A DNA stretch of 17,496 nt from Collinsella sp. (GTDB taxonomy: Bacteria > Actinomycetota > Coriobacteriia > Coriobacteriales > Coriobacteriaceae), in the NCBI GenBank assembly GCA_031294825.1, contig JAUMPM010000003.1, positions 1 to 17,496 of the forward strand. Reading direction: 5' to 3'. The notes below the pieces were generated by a model. That model was not told the origin of the DNA. It ran no database searches and saw only the letters and a list, made by a program, of their open reading frames with translations. Position 1 is the stretch's first letter. Every line of letters begins with the position of its first letter. Positions 8,101 through 16,437 of this stretch are shown here, one piece after another. The position numbers and the translations under genes were made by a program.

Positions 8101-8793
8101 GAGTGCGAGCTCGCGACAGGGGAAGATCTCGATGCTGTCCTCGTTGCCGATGGTCTGGCCCGTGGAACTCACCATGCGGCGGATACGGTCGATCTCGTCG
8201 CCGAAAAACTCGATGCGCACGGGCGCCTTTTCCTGTGCGGGAAACACCTCGACGGTGTCACCGTGCACGCGGAACAGGCCGGGTGCATCGGCGGCGCCGG
8301 CATTGGTGTAGCCCATGCCCACCAGGCGCTGCGGCACCTCGTCAAAAGGGATCTCCTCGCCCACCGCAAAGGTCGTGGACTCCCAGTAGCGGCTCTCGAC
8401 CGGCGGCACGCAGCGCAGCAGTGCGCGGGCCGAGGCGACCATAATGCAGTTGTCGCCGCGCACGATGCGCCCGAGCGCCTCGCAGCGCTGCGCCACCACG
8501 GCGTCGTCGGGCGCCTGCTCGCGCCACGGATAGTCCTTGCGCTCGGGGAAGCGGCACACGTGCGCCAGCCCCACATAGGCAGCAAGGCTGCGGGCGGCAC
8601 GATCGGCCGCGTCCTCGCCGCTCACAATGTAGACCGTGGGGCGCGGACGGCGCGCAAACTGGGCGGCGGCCATAAGCGTGCGACCCGACTGAGACACGGC
8701 CAGCGTCACGTCCTCGCCAGAATCGAGCCCGGCCTCGACGGTCTGCAGCGCCTCGGCAGTGTAGAGCTGCGCGGCTATACGGTGAATGAGCAT
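5161..8793 (-). CDS. mfd: Transcription-repair coupling factor Mfd
   Basis: A 1210-residue ATP-dependent DNA translocase that pushes stalled RNA polymerase off DNA and recruits UvrA. Domains in order: UvrB-like N-terminal module (about 1-350), an Ala-rich linker (about 420-482), the RNA-polymerase-interacting CarD-like domain beginning 'FKPGDYVVHATHGIALF' (about 532-590), RecA-like translocase domains with Walker A GDVGFGKTE (683-691), DEEQ (784-787) and QLKGRVGRS (953-961), and a C-terminal TRCF domain. The open frame extends 9 codons upstream to a TTG, but CGGAGGAACAGC just before ATG at 8793 is a good ribosome-binding site, so I chose that start. Length is slightly above the usual 1100-1180. 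The leader contains a terminator-like hairpin. Upstream nth and downstream PAP2 lie on the same strand. Confidence 0.97.
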   Translation of the reverse strand: MLIHRIAAQLYTAEALQTVEAGLDSGEDVTLAVSQSGRTLMAAAQFARRPRPTVYIVSGEDAADRAARSLAAYVGLAHVCRFPERKDYPWREQAPDDAVVAQRCEALGRIVRGDNCIMVASARALLRCVPPVESRYWESTTFAVGEEIPFDEVPQRLVGMGYTNAGAADAPGLFRVHGDTVEVFPAQEKAPVRIEFFGDEIDRIRRMVSSTGQTIGNEDSIEIFPCRELALTDDAVHNMHVALYRASQDDSKLAALLEMVDARIVTPELDRFLPVMYGQTVSPLSHVSGKALVVLSEPRSLFDDCLRAYEDIEARAGEAGVDRLDGLYVRAQQLDFGAQQRLNYVSLIRAGGAVTAELKIEQPAIAGSDNRFMTRIQEVVGKRYACVFAIPDRGARESMELTFGDEGITFEESLTAAPENAGVIGERVRVATADSADRAARQEAHASIRERKADALNARSLEAGAAQAAAGAAVPTISRGRVTFVDAALPQGVVVPDANLAVFSIADLNARMDANRVRSRRKVDITQITFPFKPGDYVVHATHGIALFSEIARQEVGGKERDYFLLEYADGDKLYVPLEQVDRITRYVGPDGDKPRLTRLNTADWTRATNKARKNAKKLAFDLVDLYTRRSSITGIACPPDTPEQIEMEESFPYDETRDQLEAIADIKADMEAPKPMDRLLCGDVGFGKTEVALRAAFKCVDSGRQVMVLCPTTILAQQHYETFFERFAPFGLEVEVLSRFRTPAQQKRALKAFAEGTIDVLIGTHRLLSADVNPKNLGLVIIDEEQRFGVQHKEQLKNLREQIDVLTLSATPIPRTMQMATSGVRDMSLITTPPTGRRPVIVHVGEYDPDVVSAAIRLEVGRGGQVYYVSNRVKTIDDAVARVHEAAPEARVGVAHGKMSPREVEDVMIEFATKKIDVLIATTIVESGIDNATANTLIIEDSQRLGLAQLYQLKGRVGRSVTQAYAYFMFPGELPLTEEATARLTALSEFQDLGSGMRIAMRDLEIRGAGSLMGAEQHGNLSSVGFDLFTQMLGQAVAEARGDDDAGVEAASVGINLPADYFLSEEYMPAVDQRVLVYRKLAAAEDLESVDEVQEETEAAHGELPLAGLNLFNRARIRIRGERLGLESVTLSGGRITFLGVDVPKKVAFELKARYGAVNFPKSRKLSVPYKAGAGAGSGLGRGLDANDGTGSVAAALMLLQQLGATDDD

Positions 8794-8818
8794 GCTGTTC
8801 CTCCGGCATCGCAACGCC

Positions 8819-8847
8819 AAAAGCCCGCCGGGGCAAGCTCGGCGGGT
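8819..8847 (-). terminator. Terminator-like hairpin in the mfd leader
   Basis: On the minus strand, CCCGCCG pairs with CGGCGGG (7 bp, 9-base loop) and is followed by CTTTT. It ends only about 15 bases before the mfd ribosome-binding site, leaving no room for a separate promoter after it. It is therefore probably transcribed as part of the mfd leader, either as an attenuator or as a second nth terminator with read-through. It lies inside a 32-codon ATG frame (8775-8873) that overlaps the mfd start. Confidence 0.6.
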
Positions 8848-8920
8848 CGTACGTCAAATACATTGTCTGTCATGGTAGCGCATGGAGAGAACTCCGGCTC
8901 AAGGGCAAACCCGGCCCCGC

Positions 8921-8945
8921 AAAAAACGCCAGACGAAGATGCGTT
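8921..8945 (-). terminator. Probable terminator of nth
   Basis: On the minus strand AACGC and GCGTT enclose an 11-base loop and run directly into six T residues. The stem is short but the T-run is good, and it begins just after the nth stop codon. Confidence 0.55.
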
Positions 8946-8950
8946 CCGCC

Positions 8951-9616
8951 CTACCCCGTCACGCGCACGCTGGGGCACAAATCTGCCAGCGGACACTCGC
9001 CGCACTTGGGTTTGCGGGCGTCGCAGATCTCGCGACCAAAGGTAATCCACTGATGGTTGACCGACTCCCAATACTCGTGCGGCAAAATCTTGAGCAGATC
9101 CTGCTCGGTCTTGAGCGGCTCCTTGGCATGCGTCTTGGGACTCAACATCAGGCGGTGCGCAATGCGGTTGACGTGCGTGTCCACCGCAATGCCCTCCACG
9201 ATGCCATACCCCACGTTGAGCACGATGTTCGCCGTCTTGCGTCCCACGCCCGGCAGCTTTACAAGCTCCTTCATGTCGGCCGGTACCTCGCCGCCATAGT
9301 CGGCGACGATCATCTGCGCGGCCTCGACGGCATGCTTGGCTTTGCTCTTGTAGAAGCCGAGTGACTTGATGGTGTCTGCCACGTCAGCCACGCTCGCCCC
9401 GGCCATGGCCTCGGGCGTGGGCCACTGGGCAAACAGCCGCGGCGTCACCTTGTTGACCTGCGCGTCGGTCGTTTGCGCCGAGAGTAGCACCGCGATCAGC
9501 AGGCGGAAGGGATTCTCGTGGTCCAAAAAGCACTCGACCGGGCCATAGCGACGGTTGAGGCGCTCGCACACCTCGATGGCGCGCTCGCGCTTGGCGGCAT
9601 TGGTCTCGCGTGGCAT
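8951..9616 (-). CDS. nth: Endonuclease III (bifunctional DNA glycosylase/AP lyase)
   Basis: A 221-residue base-excision repair enzyme that removes oxidised pyrimidines and nicks abasic sites. The HhH-GPD core is clear: 'LIAVLLSAQTTDAQVN' (40-55), the helix-hairpin-helix LPGVGRKTA (121-129) with catalytic Lys K127, and 'VDTHVNRIAHRL' with catalytic Asp D146. The [4Fe-4S] loop is C198-x6-C205-x2-C208-x5-C214 at the C-terminus. Length matches the family. The ATG follows GAGGAG at 5 bases. It is transcribed toward mfd, with a short terminator between, and lies 63 bp after the ABC transporter gene. All key residues are present. Confidence 0.97.
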   Translation of the reverse strand: MPRETNAAKRERAIEVCERLNRRYGPVECFLDHENPFRLLIAVLLSAQTTDAQVNKVTPRLFAQWPTPEAMAGASVADVADTIKSLGFYKSKAKHAVEAAQMIVADYGGEVPADMKELVKLPGVGRKTANIVLNVGYGIVEGIAVDTHVNRIAHRLMLSPKTHAKEPLKTEQDLLKILPHEYWESVNHQWITFGREICDARKPKCGECPLADLCPSVRVTG

Positions 9617-9679
9617 AACGACTCCTCAGCTCAACGGCACAATAAACTTATGGGCACAATTGTCCCACGTCCGAGACGC

Positions 9680-11482
<1,803 letters not shown>

Positions 11483-11557
11483 GGGCTTCCTTTCGCGTCT
11501 GATAGGGCGAAACGCCATTGTTGCACACTAAAGCGCACTTCAGGCACGCACGACGCG

Positions 11558-11580
11558 AAAAGCGCCCGCGCCCCGCTTTT
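11558..11580 (-). terminator. Possible terminator of rmuC
   Basis: On the minus strand AAAAGCG and CGCTTTT flank a GC-rich 9-base loop, followed by CGCG. The T-run forms part of the stem, and it lies about 28 bp after the rmuC stop. The call is weak. Confidence 0.4.
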
Positions 11581-11607
11581 ACGCCGGCGCCCCGCCGTCC
11601 GTTGCGA

Positions 11608-12963
11608 CTAGTCCTCGTCTTCCTGGCCCGCGAGTAAGCCCGCGGACTCCAAGCCCAAAATCTCGTCGGCCTCCCGCGCGTCTTCCAGCGCGTCGATGTC
11701 CTTGAGCTTGCGCTCCATAACGTTGGTGCGTGTGGTGATAATGCCCTCGACCGTTTTACCCGCGGTCTCGATCTGCTGCCGGGCGCGGCGGAGCGCCTTT
11801 TGATAGCGTGGCAGTTCGGCCTTGACGGCAGAAAGTACGCGCAGCACGTCATCGGTGCGTTTTTGCAACTTAAACGTCTGGTAGCTCATCTGCAGACTGT
11901 TGAGGATGGCCGCCATGGTGCTGGGGCCGGCAACGTTGACGTGATAGTCGCGGCCCAGGGTCTCGATAAGCCCGGGGCGGCTGACGACCTCGGCATACAG
12001 CCCCTCAAACGGCACGAACAGAATGCCAAAGTTGGTCGTCGCGGGCACGCTCAGGTACTTCTCGCAAATGTCCTTGGCCTCGCGCTTCACCATCGCATCG
12101 AGCGTCTTGCGCGCAGCGGCGACGGCCTCCGCGTCGCCCGACTCCTGGGCGTCGAGCAGATGCTCATATGCATCGCCCGGGAATTTGGAGTCGATCGGCA
12201 GCAGCACGGGATCGCCCTCGTCTACCGGCAGCTTGACGGCAAACTCAACGCGCTCCGAGGCACCAGGCTTGGTGGCGACGTTTTCCAGATACTGGTCGGG
12301 CGTAAGGATGTCCGCCAGGATTGCGCCCAGCTGCACCTCGCCCAAAATGCCACGCGCCTTCACATTGCCCAGCACGCGCTTAAGGTCACCCACGCCGGTG
12401 GCGATAGACTGCATGTCGCCCAGGCCCTTGTACACGGCCTCGAGCTGGTCGCTCACCTGCTTAAACGATGCAGACAGGCGATCGTTGAGCGTACGGGAAA
12501 GCTTCTCGTCCACCGTCGCGCGCATCTGATCGAGCTGCACGTTGTTGTCCTTGCGGATGGCGCCCAGCTGGGCATCGACCGTCTCGCGCACCTTGTCCAG
12601 GCGGTGCTCGATGCCCTCGCGGTTGGCACCGAGCTGTTGGGCCGTCTCGCGGCGCAGGTCATCCATGCGGTCGCCAGCCTGCGAGAACTCACGCGCGATG
12701 GTCAGGTAGCGTTGTTGCTCCACGGCGGCGTCGGTCGTCTGCTGCTGCGCGATGGCGTTTGCCGTGCGGCGGGTTTCTGCCAGCGCGACGTTGAGGGCAT
12801 CGAGCGCGTTGTTGGCCTGCTCGAGCGCCGCGAGCGTCTCCGCGCCGTTGCCGCCACGCTCTCGCAACTCGGCACGAAGGCCTTTAAGCTGCAGGGCGCA
12901 AACCACAACAACTCCCACCGCCACCAAGGCAATCACAACAAGCGCAATATCAATAGCAGACAT
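11608..12963 (-). CDS. rmuC: DNA recombination protein RmuC
   Basis: A 451-residue membrane-anchored protein of the RmuC family, which in E. coli limits recombination-based rearrangements at inverted repeats and has a restriction-endonuclease-like core. It has one N-terminal membrane helix (about 4-24), a long coiled coil rich in Gln/Ala/Arg (about 26-180), and the RmuC domain (about 185-420) with 'VLGNVKARGILGEVQLGAIL' (198-217), 'LLPIDSKFPGDAYEHLL' (254-270) and 'ILFVPFEGLYAEV' (314-326). The C-terminus is acidic. The frame extends 11 codons upstream to a TTG; the ATG at 12963 has GGCGGAG close by and gives the usual N-terminal anchor. It is followed on the same strand by the ABC exporter. 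Confidence 0.95.
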   Translation of the reverse strand: MSAIDIALVVIALVAVGVVVVCALQLKGLRAELRERGGNGAETLAALEQANNALDALNVALAETRRTANAIAQQQTTDAAVEQQRYLTIAREFSQAGDRMDDLRRETAQQLGANREGIEHRLDKVRETVDAQLGAIRKDNNVQLDQMRATVDEKLSRTLNDRLSASFKQVSDQLEAVYKGLGDMQSIATGVGDLKRVLGNVKARGILGEVQLGAILADILTPDQYLENVATKPGASERVEFAVKLPVDEGDPVLLPIDSKFPGDAYEHLLDAQESGDAEAVAAARKTLDAMVKREAKDICEKYLSVPATTNFGILFVPFEGLYAEVVSRPGLIETLGRDYHVNVAGPSTMAAILNSLQMSYQTFKLQKRTDDVLRVLSAVKAELPRYQKALRRARQQIETAGKTVEGIITTRTNVMERKLKDIDALEDAREADEILGLESAGLLAGQEDED

Positions 12964-13086
12964 AGACTCCGCCCAACAAACCCAATCAATTATCAATCAA
13001 AACCGCGATCAATCTTACCCCGCCACACGCACCGGGCGCTCCACGGCAGTCGGACAAATGAATTTTGGGCCACAGGCGTCAAAACG

Positions 13087-13509
13087 CTAACTCTCCCAGC
13101 CGGCGCGGACGGTTGTTGCGACATCGCCTAGGCGCTGGCCGAGGGCTGACAGATGTTGGAGCACTTCACTGGGCGAGGCACCGTTGAGGATGCAGGTGAA
13201 CGCATACGAGACCAAGAAAATCACCGCAAGTCCTAACGGAATGAGCACGATCATCGCTAATGTGCGCAGGCGCTGGCCCACGCGGCGGTGACGTGTGCGG
13301 CGCTTGTCGAATGCAAGCTCCTGCGCATATGAATCTTGTTGTACGGAATAGTTCTCTGGCGCCGATCCGCCCGCAGGCGAAACCGCGGGCGTGGCATTTT
13401 GCGCAGAGGGCTGGGCGGCTACCCCTTGCATTTGCATCTCCATGAGTCGTTGCTGCTGACGCAACATGCGCTCGGCTTGTTGCTGCGGGGTCTCAAGAAA
13501 CAGGTCCAT
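13087..13509 (-). CDS. Small membrane protein of unknown function
   Basis: A 140-residue protein I do not recognise. The N-terminus (1-29) is rich in Gln and Met and looks helical ('QQQAERMLRQQQRLMEMQMQ'). A low-complexity Ala/Pro/Ser/Gln stretch follows (30-62), then a strongly basic patch 'DKRRTRHRRVGQRLR' (about 68-82). One membrane helix is clear (about 83-106), and a short C-terminal tail of about 34 residues ends the protein. The positive patch ahead of the helix predicts a cytoplasmic N-terminus. TTTTGGAGG five bases before ATG at 13509 supports this start over a TTG four codons upstream. It precedes rmuC by 123 bp on the same strand. The function cannot be told from sequence. Confidence 0.75.
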   Translation of the reverse strand: MDLFLETPQQQAERMLRQQQRLMEMQMQGVAAQPSAQNATPAVSPAGGSAPENYSVQQDSYAQELAFDKRRTRHRRVGQRLRTLAMIVLIPLGLAVIFLVSYAFTCILNGASPSEVLQHLSALGQRLGDVATTVRAGWES

Positions 13510-13706
13510 GCTGGCCTCCAAAATCGGAGCATTCGACGCTTACGACCAGCATCCCGCACCACTATGACCGCGACAACGCAATCCGCAGCAATAGCTGCAA
13601 AGTTTCTTGCTGACAAAAGCTGTCGAAAACCTCAACAACTCCCCCACCAGCACTTTCTTTGAGCTTTTTTATCGAATGATCTTTTGCCCTTCCGCCAGCC
13701 CGCCAA

Positions 13707-13727
13707 CTAACCAAAATCTAACCAAAA
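13707..13727. repeat. 11-bp direct repeat, two units
   Basis: CTAACCAAAAT at 13707-13717 is followed directly by CTAACCAAAAG, a spacing of one helical turn. It lies about 200 bp upstream of the small membrane protein start (minus strand), and could be a binding site or chance. The rest of 13510-13767 holds no recognisable gene. Confidence 0.45.
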
Positions 13728-13767
13728 GCTTGACGAAAATTGTGAAGACAGGGACCCCAAACAAAAC

Positions 13768-13791
13768 GTGCCGCCCCATAAGGGGCGGCAC
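13768..13791 (-). terminator. Rho-independent terminator, repeat element copy A
   Basis: A perfect 10-bp GC stem (GTGCCGCCCC with GGGGCGGCAC, 4-base loop) is followed on the minus strand by GTTTTGTTT. It terminates the four-TM protein transcript. The hairpin is identical to the one at 14674-14697. Confidence 0.8.
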
Positions 13792-13841
13792 ACAAACTTA
13801 TTATCAGCTTTTCTGTAACGAGCATGCGACGACTCAACGCC

Positions 13842-13925
13842 GGAGCGCGGGGGGGGGAAACCTTTGCCTCGCGCGCCCCTGCGAAGCCGGGAGCGGGAGG
13901 GAAAGGTTTTCCCGCCCCGCGCTCC
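13842..13925 (-). repeat. Long structured hairpin, 3'-UTR repeat copy A
   Basis: The outer arms 13842-13870 and about 13897-13925 pair over about 28 bp with two mismatches and one G-U. The arm starts GGAGCGC and contains a run of nine G. It lies 18 bp past the stop of the four-TM gene, and is followed on the minus strand by a conserved ~50-base spacer and the terminator at 13768-13791. The same arrangement recurs after rubrerythrin (14749-14836) with compensating changes in both arms. Confidence 0.8.
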
Positions 13926-13943
13926 GTGGTCGGTGAGGACAGA

Positions 13944-14576
13944 CTACATGCCCGCGAGACCGCGGGCGGCGGTGGCGCACATAAACGCCAAGGCTAGAAT
14001 CACGAGCGAGCCCACGATGTCAACCAGCACACCCATTGCGCGGCGCTCAAACAGCCAGCTCTCAAAGTGCGGGGCGACATTGCGCCAGACACGCCACAAC
14101 AAGATGCCCATGCCGATGACGCCGGGAATATTGAGCAGCAAAATCTCGGAGCACAAAAGACCGATCAGGTTTCCGGCGGCAAAGCCCGCATCGCCCTCGC
14201 AGTACTTGCGATAAATCATGTACAGCATGTACGCCACAAACGGCTGCAGGCACGCAGAGATAAACGTAACCACCATTGAGGGATCCTGAGAAAAGACATC
14301 GGTGAGCTTATCCACACTCGTGGCATCTTTCGAAGCCAAGAACAAGCCAATGACCACCACGGGCACCACGCCCAAGATAACCTCGACCAGAGTAAACAAC
14401 TTAGCCGTCAGATCCTCGCTAGCCGTATTGAGGTGAGGCGCCCACTCAGGATGAGCATGTGCACCGACCTTCTTGTCCTTCTCGGCACGATCGGCCTTTT
14501 TGCCCTCGGCAACCCGACGACCAGGATCCTTGCGAGTTCCCGCAGCAGCAACCCGAGCCCGAGACTTCTTACCCAT
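13944..14576 (-). CDS. Polytopic membrane protein of unknown function
   Basis: A 210-residue protein I cannot assign. The first 45 residues are very basic and Ala-rich (GKKSRARVAAAGTRKDPGRR and further Lys), followed by 'AHPEWAPHLN'. Four hydrophobic stretches follow: about 60-82, 100-124, 133-162 and 183-205. The second contains 'ACLQPFVAYMLYMIYRKY' and the third has paired glycines ('NIPGVIGMGILLW'). The basic N-terminus predicts a cytoplasmic start. ATG at 14576 is preceded by GATGGGG at 8 bases and chosen over an in-frame GTG three codons upstream. Its transcript ends in structured repeat copy A. No conserved catalytic motif is visible. Confidence 0.8.
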   Translation of the reverse strand: MGKKSRARVAAAGTRKDPGRRVAEGKKADRAEKDKKVGAHAHPEWAPHLNTASEDLTAKLFTLVEVILGVVPVVVIGLFLASKDATSVDKLTDVFSQDPSMVVTFISACLQPFVAYMLYMIYRKYCEGDAGFAAGNLIGLLCSEILLLNIPGVIGMGILLWRVWRNVAPHFESWLFERRAMGVLVDIVGSLVILALAFMCATAARGLAGM

Positions 14577-14673
14577 AAAAAACACCCCATCAGGTAGTAG
14601 ATAAACTAAAAGTCGCTACCCAGTGTACCCCACCCATGAACGGCGCCGTCCCAACCAGTCCCCACATAAAAAC

Positions 14674-14697
14674 GTGCCGCCCCATAAGGGGCGGCAC
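14674..14697 (-). terminator. Rho-independent terminator, repeat element copy B
   Basis: The same 24-base hairpin as at 13768-13791, followed on the minus strand by GTTTTTATG. It terminates the rubrerythrin transcript about 160 bp past the stop codon. Confidence 0.8.
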
Positions 14698-14748
14698 ACA
14701 AACTTTAATATCAGCTTTTCAGTAACGAGCAAGCGACGACCCAACGCC

Positions 14749-14836
14749 GGGGCGCAGGGCGGGGAAATACCTTTGCCTCGCGCGACCCTGCGGAGCCGTG
14801 AGCGAGAGGGAAAGGTATTTCCCCGCCCTGAGCCCC
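14749..14836 (-). repeat. Long structured hairpin, 3'-UTR repeat copy B
   Basis: Arms 14749-14779 and about 14805-14836 pair over about 30 bp with two mismatches, including a perfect stretch GGCGGGGAAATACCTTT. It lies 22 bp after the rubrerythrin stop. Compared with copy A, changes in one arm are matched in the other (A-U to G-C, G-C to A-U, and an extra TA present in both arms). The spacer GTAACGAGCA-GCGACGAC-CAACGCCGG is shared with copy A apart from single-base changes. Confidence 0.8.
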
Positions 14837-14858
14837 GCAGTCCACGTTCGTATCGGCG

Positions 14859-15398
14859 CTAGTAGTTCACCACCTGCTCCTCAAAGTACGCCTTCGGGTG
14901 GTTGCAAACCGGGCACACCTCGGGCGCCTCGGCGCCCACATGCAGGTGCCCGCAGTTCAGGCACTTCCACACCTTTACGCCCTCGCGCTCAAACACCTCA
15001 CCCGACTCAATGCGCTCGACAAGCTTGTTGTAGCGCTCCTCGTGAGCCTTCTCGACAGCACCGACGCCACGGAACTTTGCGGCGATCTCGGTAAAGCCCT
15101 CCTCCTCGGCGGTCTTGGCGAACTCGTCGTACATCGTGGTCCACTCGTAGTTCTCGCCCGCAGCGGCATCACGCAAGTTGTCCAGAGTGTCGGGAACGGC
15201 GCCGTCGTGCAGATACTTAAACCACAGCTTGGCGTGCTCGGACTCGTTGCCTGCGGTCTCGGCAAAGATATTCGAGATCTGAACGTAGCCATCCTTCTTG
15301 GCCTTAGATGCGTAGTAGCGATACTTGGTATGCGCCTGGGACTCACCGGCAAAAGCGGTCTCGAGGTTCTTCTTGGTTTGAGAGTTCTCAAAATCCAT
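14859..15398 (-). CDS. rbr: Rubrerythrin
   Basis: A 179-residue cytosolic non-haem iron peroxidase that reduces hydrogen peroxide in anaerobes using electrons passed through its rubredoxin centre. The N-terminal ferritin-like four-helix bundle (about 1-135) carries the diiron ligands, including E19 and two ExxH motifs (E52-H55 and E116-H119). The C-terminal rubredoxin-like domain has C146-x2-C149 and C162-x2-C165 ('CLNCGH', 'CPVCNH'). Length is typical. ATG at 15398 has GAAGGG nearby and begins MDFENSQTKKNL, the usual family start; an extension to an upstream start is less likely. It lies 112 bp downstream of the MutY-like gene on the same strand. It is probably induced by oxidative stress, an inference from family and neighbours. 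Confidence 0.97.
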   Translation of the reverse strand: MDFENSQTKKNLETAFAGESQAHTKYRYYASKAKKDGYVQISNIFAETAGNESEHAKLWFKYLHDGAVPDTLDNLRDAAAGENYEWTTMYDEFAKTAEEEGFTEIAAKFRGVGAVEKAHEERYNKLVERIESGEVFEREGVKVWKCLNCGHLHVGAEAPEVCPVCNHPKAYFEEQVVNY

Positions 15399-15419
15399 AG
15401 GTGTACTTCCCTTCAACAT

Positions 15420-15442
15420 GCCGCCCGTAGGCTTCGAGCGGC
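15420..15442 (-). promoter_or_regulatory. Hairpin in the rubrerythrin 5' leader
   Basis: On the minus strand GCCGCTCG pairs with CGGGCGGC (8 bp with one G-U) around a 7-base loop, just upstream of the ribosome-binding site. There is no T-run, so it is not a terminator. It may affect mRNA stability or translation. Confidence 0.4.
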
Positions 15443-15510
15443 CTTGTCTTTAGGATGCCCTCAAGCCGAGAATTTAAACCTTACAATCCTCTTCTTCAGA
15501 TTCGGGTTGG

Positions 15511-16416
15511 CTACACGCTTAGCCATCGGTCACCCTCGGAGCGGCAAAAGCCCTCGCGCTCCAAGTCGGCCAAAATGCCTGCGACAAGATCGTGATCGAC
15601 CGGCTCGCGGCCTGCCGCCGCCTCCATTTCGTTGACACCCGCCACCGCCTCGGCGAGTGTGATGCCCGCCGGCCGCCCATCGCGCGCAGCCAGCAGCATG
15701 CGCACAATATGGGCGCGCTTTTGACGGCGCGAGCCCTCAAACTTGGACTGACGGCTATAGCTCGCCGAGCGCCTGGACGGATTGGGCAGCGTCTTCTTAA
15801 GATACGCGCCATAATCCAGCAGCGCGTAATACCATGCGCGCGGTGTATCGGCATCATCGAGCGGCACGGCAAAGGGAGCGATCTCGTCCGCCGTCGCACC
15901 GGGGGCCGCCGGACAGGCGGCCTGAATCAGCGGCACCAGCTCGCGATCGGGAACGGCCGGCACGTCGGGAAAGAAATGATGCAGAAAGACCGTGCGCACG
16001 TTGGTCTCCAGATACACACCCGGTAGATCGAACGCAAACGATCGGATGCCCTGCGCCGTCGCCGGGCCAATGCCAGGCAGCGCGACCAGGTCGCGCGTCT
16101 CACGCGGAAACTCCCCGCCCCAGTCTTCCATAACGCACTGAGCGGCTCTGTGAAGCGCTAGGGCACGCCGGTTGTAGCCCATCCCCTGCCAGGCATCCAA
16201 AACGTCGGAAGGAGCGGCCTGAGCGAGCGCATGTACGGTCGGAAAGCGGTCGAGCCACGCGGGCATACGCGTCTCCACACGCGGCACCTGCGTTTGCTGC
16301 AGCATAACCTCGGAGAGCCAAATAATGTACGGGTCGCGCGTGCGGCGCCACGGAAGGTCGCGATAACGCAGGACCCCTTCCGAACGAATCATCGAACGAA
16401 AGGGGTCCTGAATCAT
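15511..16416 (-). CDS. MutY-like A/G-specific adenine glycosylase, Fe-S-less variant
   Basis: A 301-residue HhH-GPD DNA glycosylase, probably removing adenine mispaired with 8-oxoguanine. The N-terminal 'LPWRRTRDPYIIWLSEVMLQQTQV' region matches MutY, including the catalytic Glu (E36). The helix-hairpin-helix is LPGIGPATAQGI (113-124). Where MutY has the catalytic Asp, this protein has Glu (E137 in 'YLETNVRTVF'). The four cluster cysteines of MutY and Nth are missing; instead there is 'NPSRRSASYSRQSKFEGSRR' (212-231). The C-terminal MutT-like domain is also absent, replaced by about 60 residues resembling a small winged helix. I believe these traits mark a known side branch of the family, but the exact substrate is less certain. 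ATG follows AAGGAG at 7 bases. It starts 21 bp after the Rrf2 gene. Confidence 0.82.
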   Translation of the reverse strand: MIQDPFRSMIRSEGVLRYRDLPWRRTRDPYIIWLSEVMLQQTQVPRVETRMPAWLDRFPTVHALAQAAPSDVLDAWQGMGYNRRALALHRAAQCVMEDWGGEFPRETRDLVALPGIGPATAQGIRSFAFDLPGVYLETNVRTVFLHHFFPDVPAVPDRELVPLIQAACPAAPGATADEIAPFAVPLDDADTPRAWYYALLDYGAYLKKTLPNPSRRSASYSRQSKFEGSRRQKRAHIVRMLLAARDGRPAGITLAEAVAGVNEMEAAAGREPVDHDLVAGILADLEREGFCRSEGDRWLSV

Positions 16417-16437
16417 AGCTATGCTCCTTATGCGGCG

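Noticed and set aside
7459..9045. A 528-codon plus-strand frame over the mfd N-terminus
   Set aside because: Antisense to conserved Mfd domains and crosses the mfd leader; composition is biased and no domain is recognisable.
13707..13791. CRISPR-like repetition near the tandem repeats and terminators
   Set aside because: Only two short adjoining units and a terminator hairpin; there are no spaced repeats of constant length and no cas genes.
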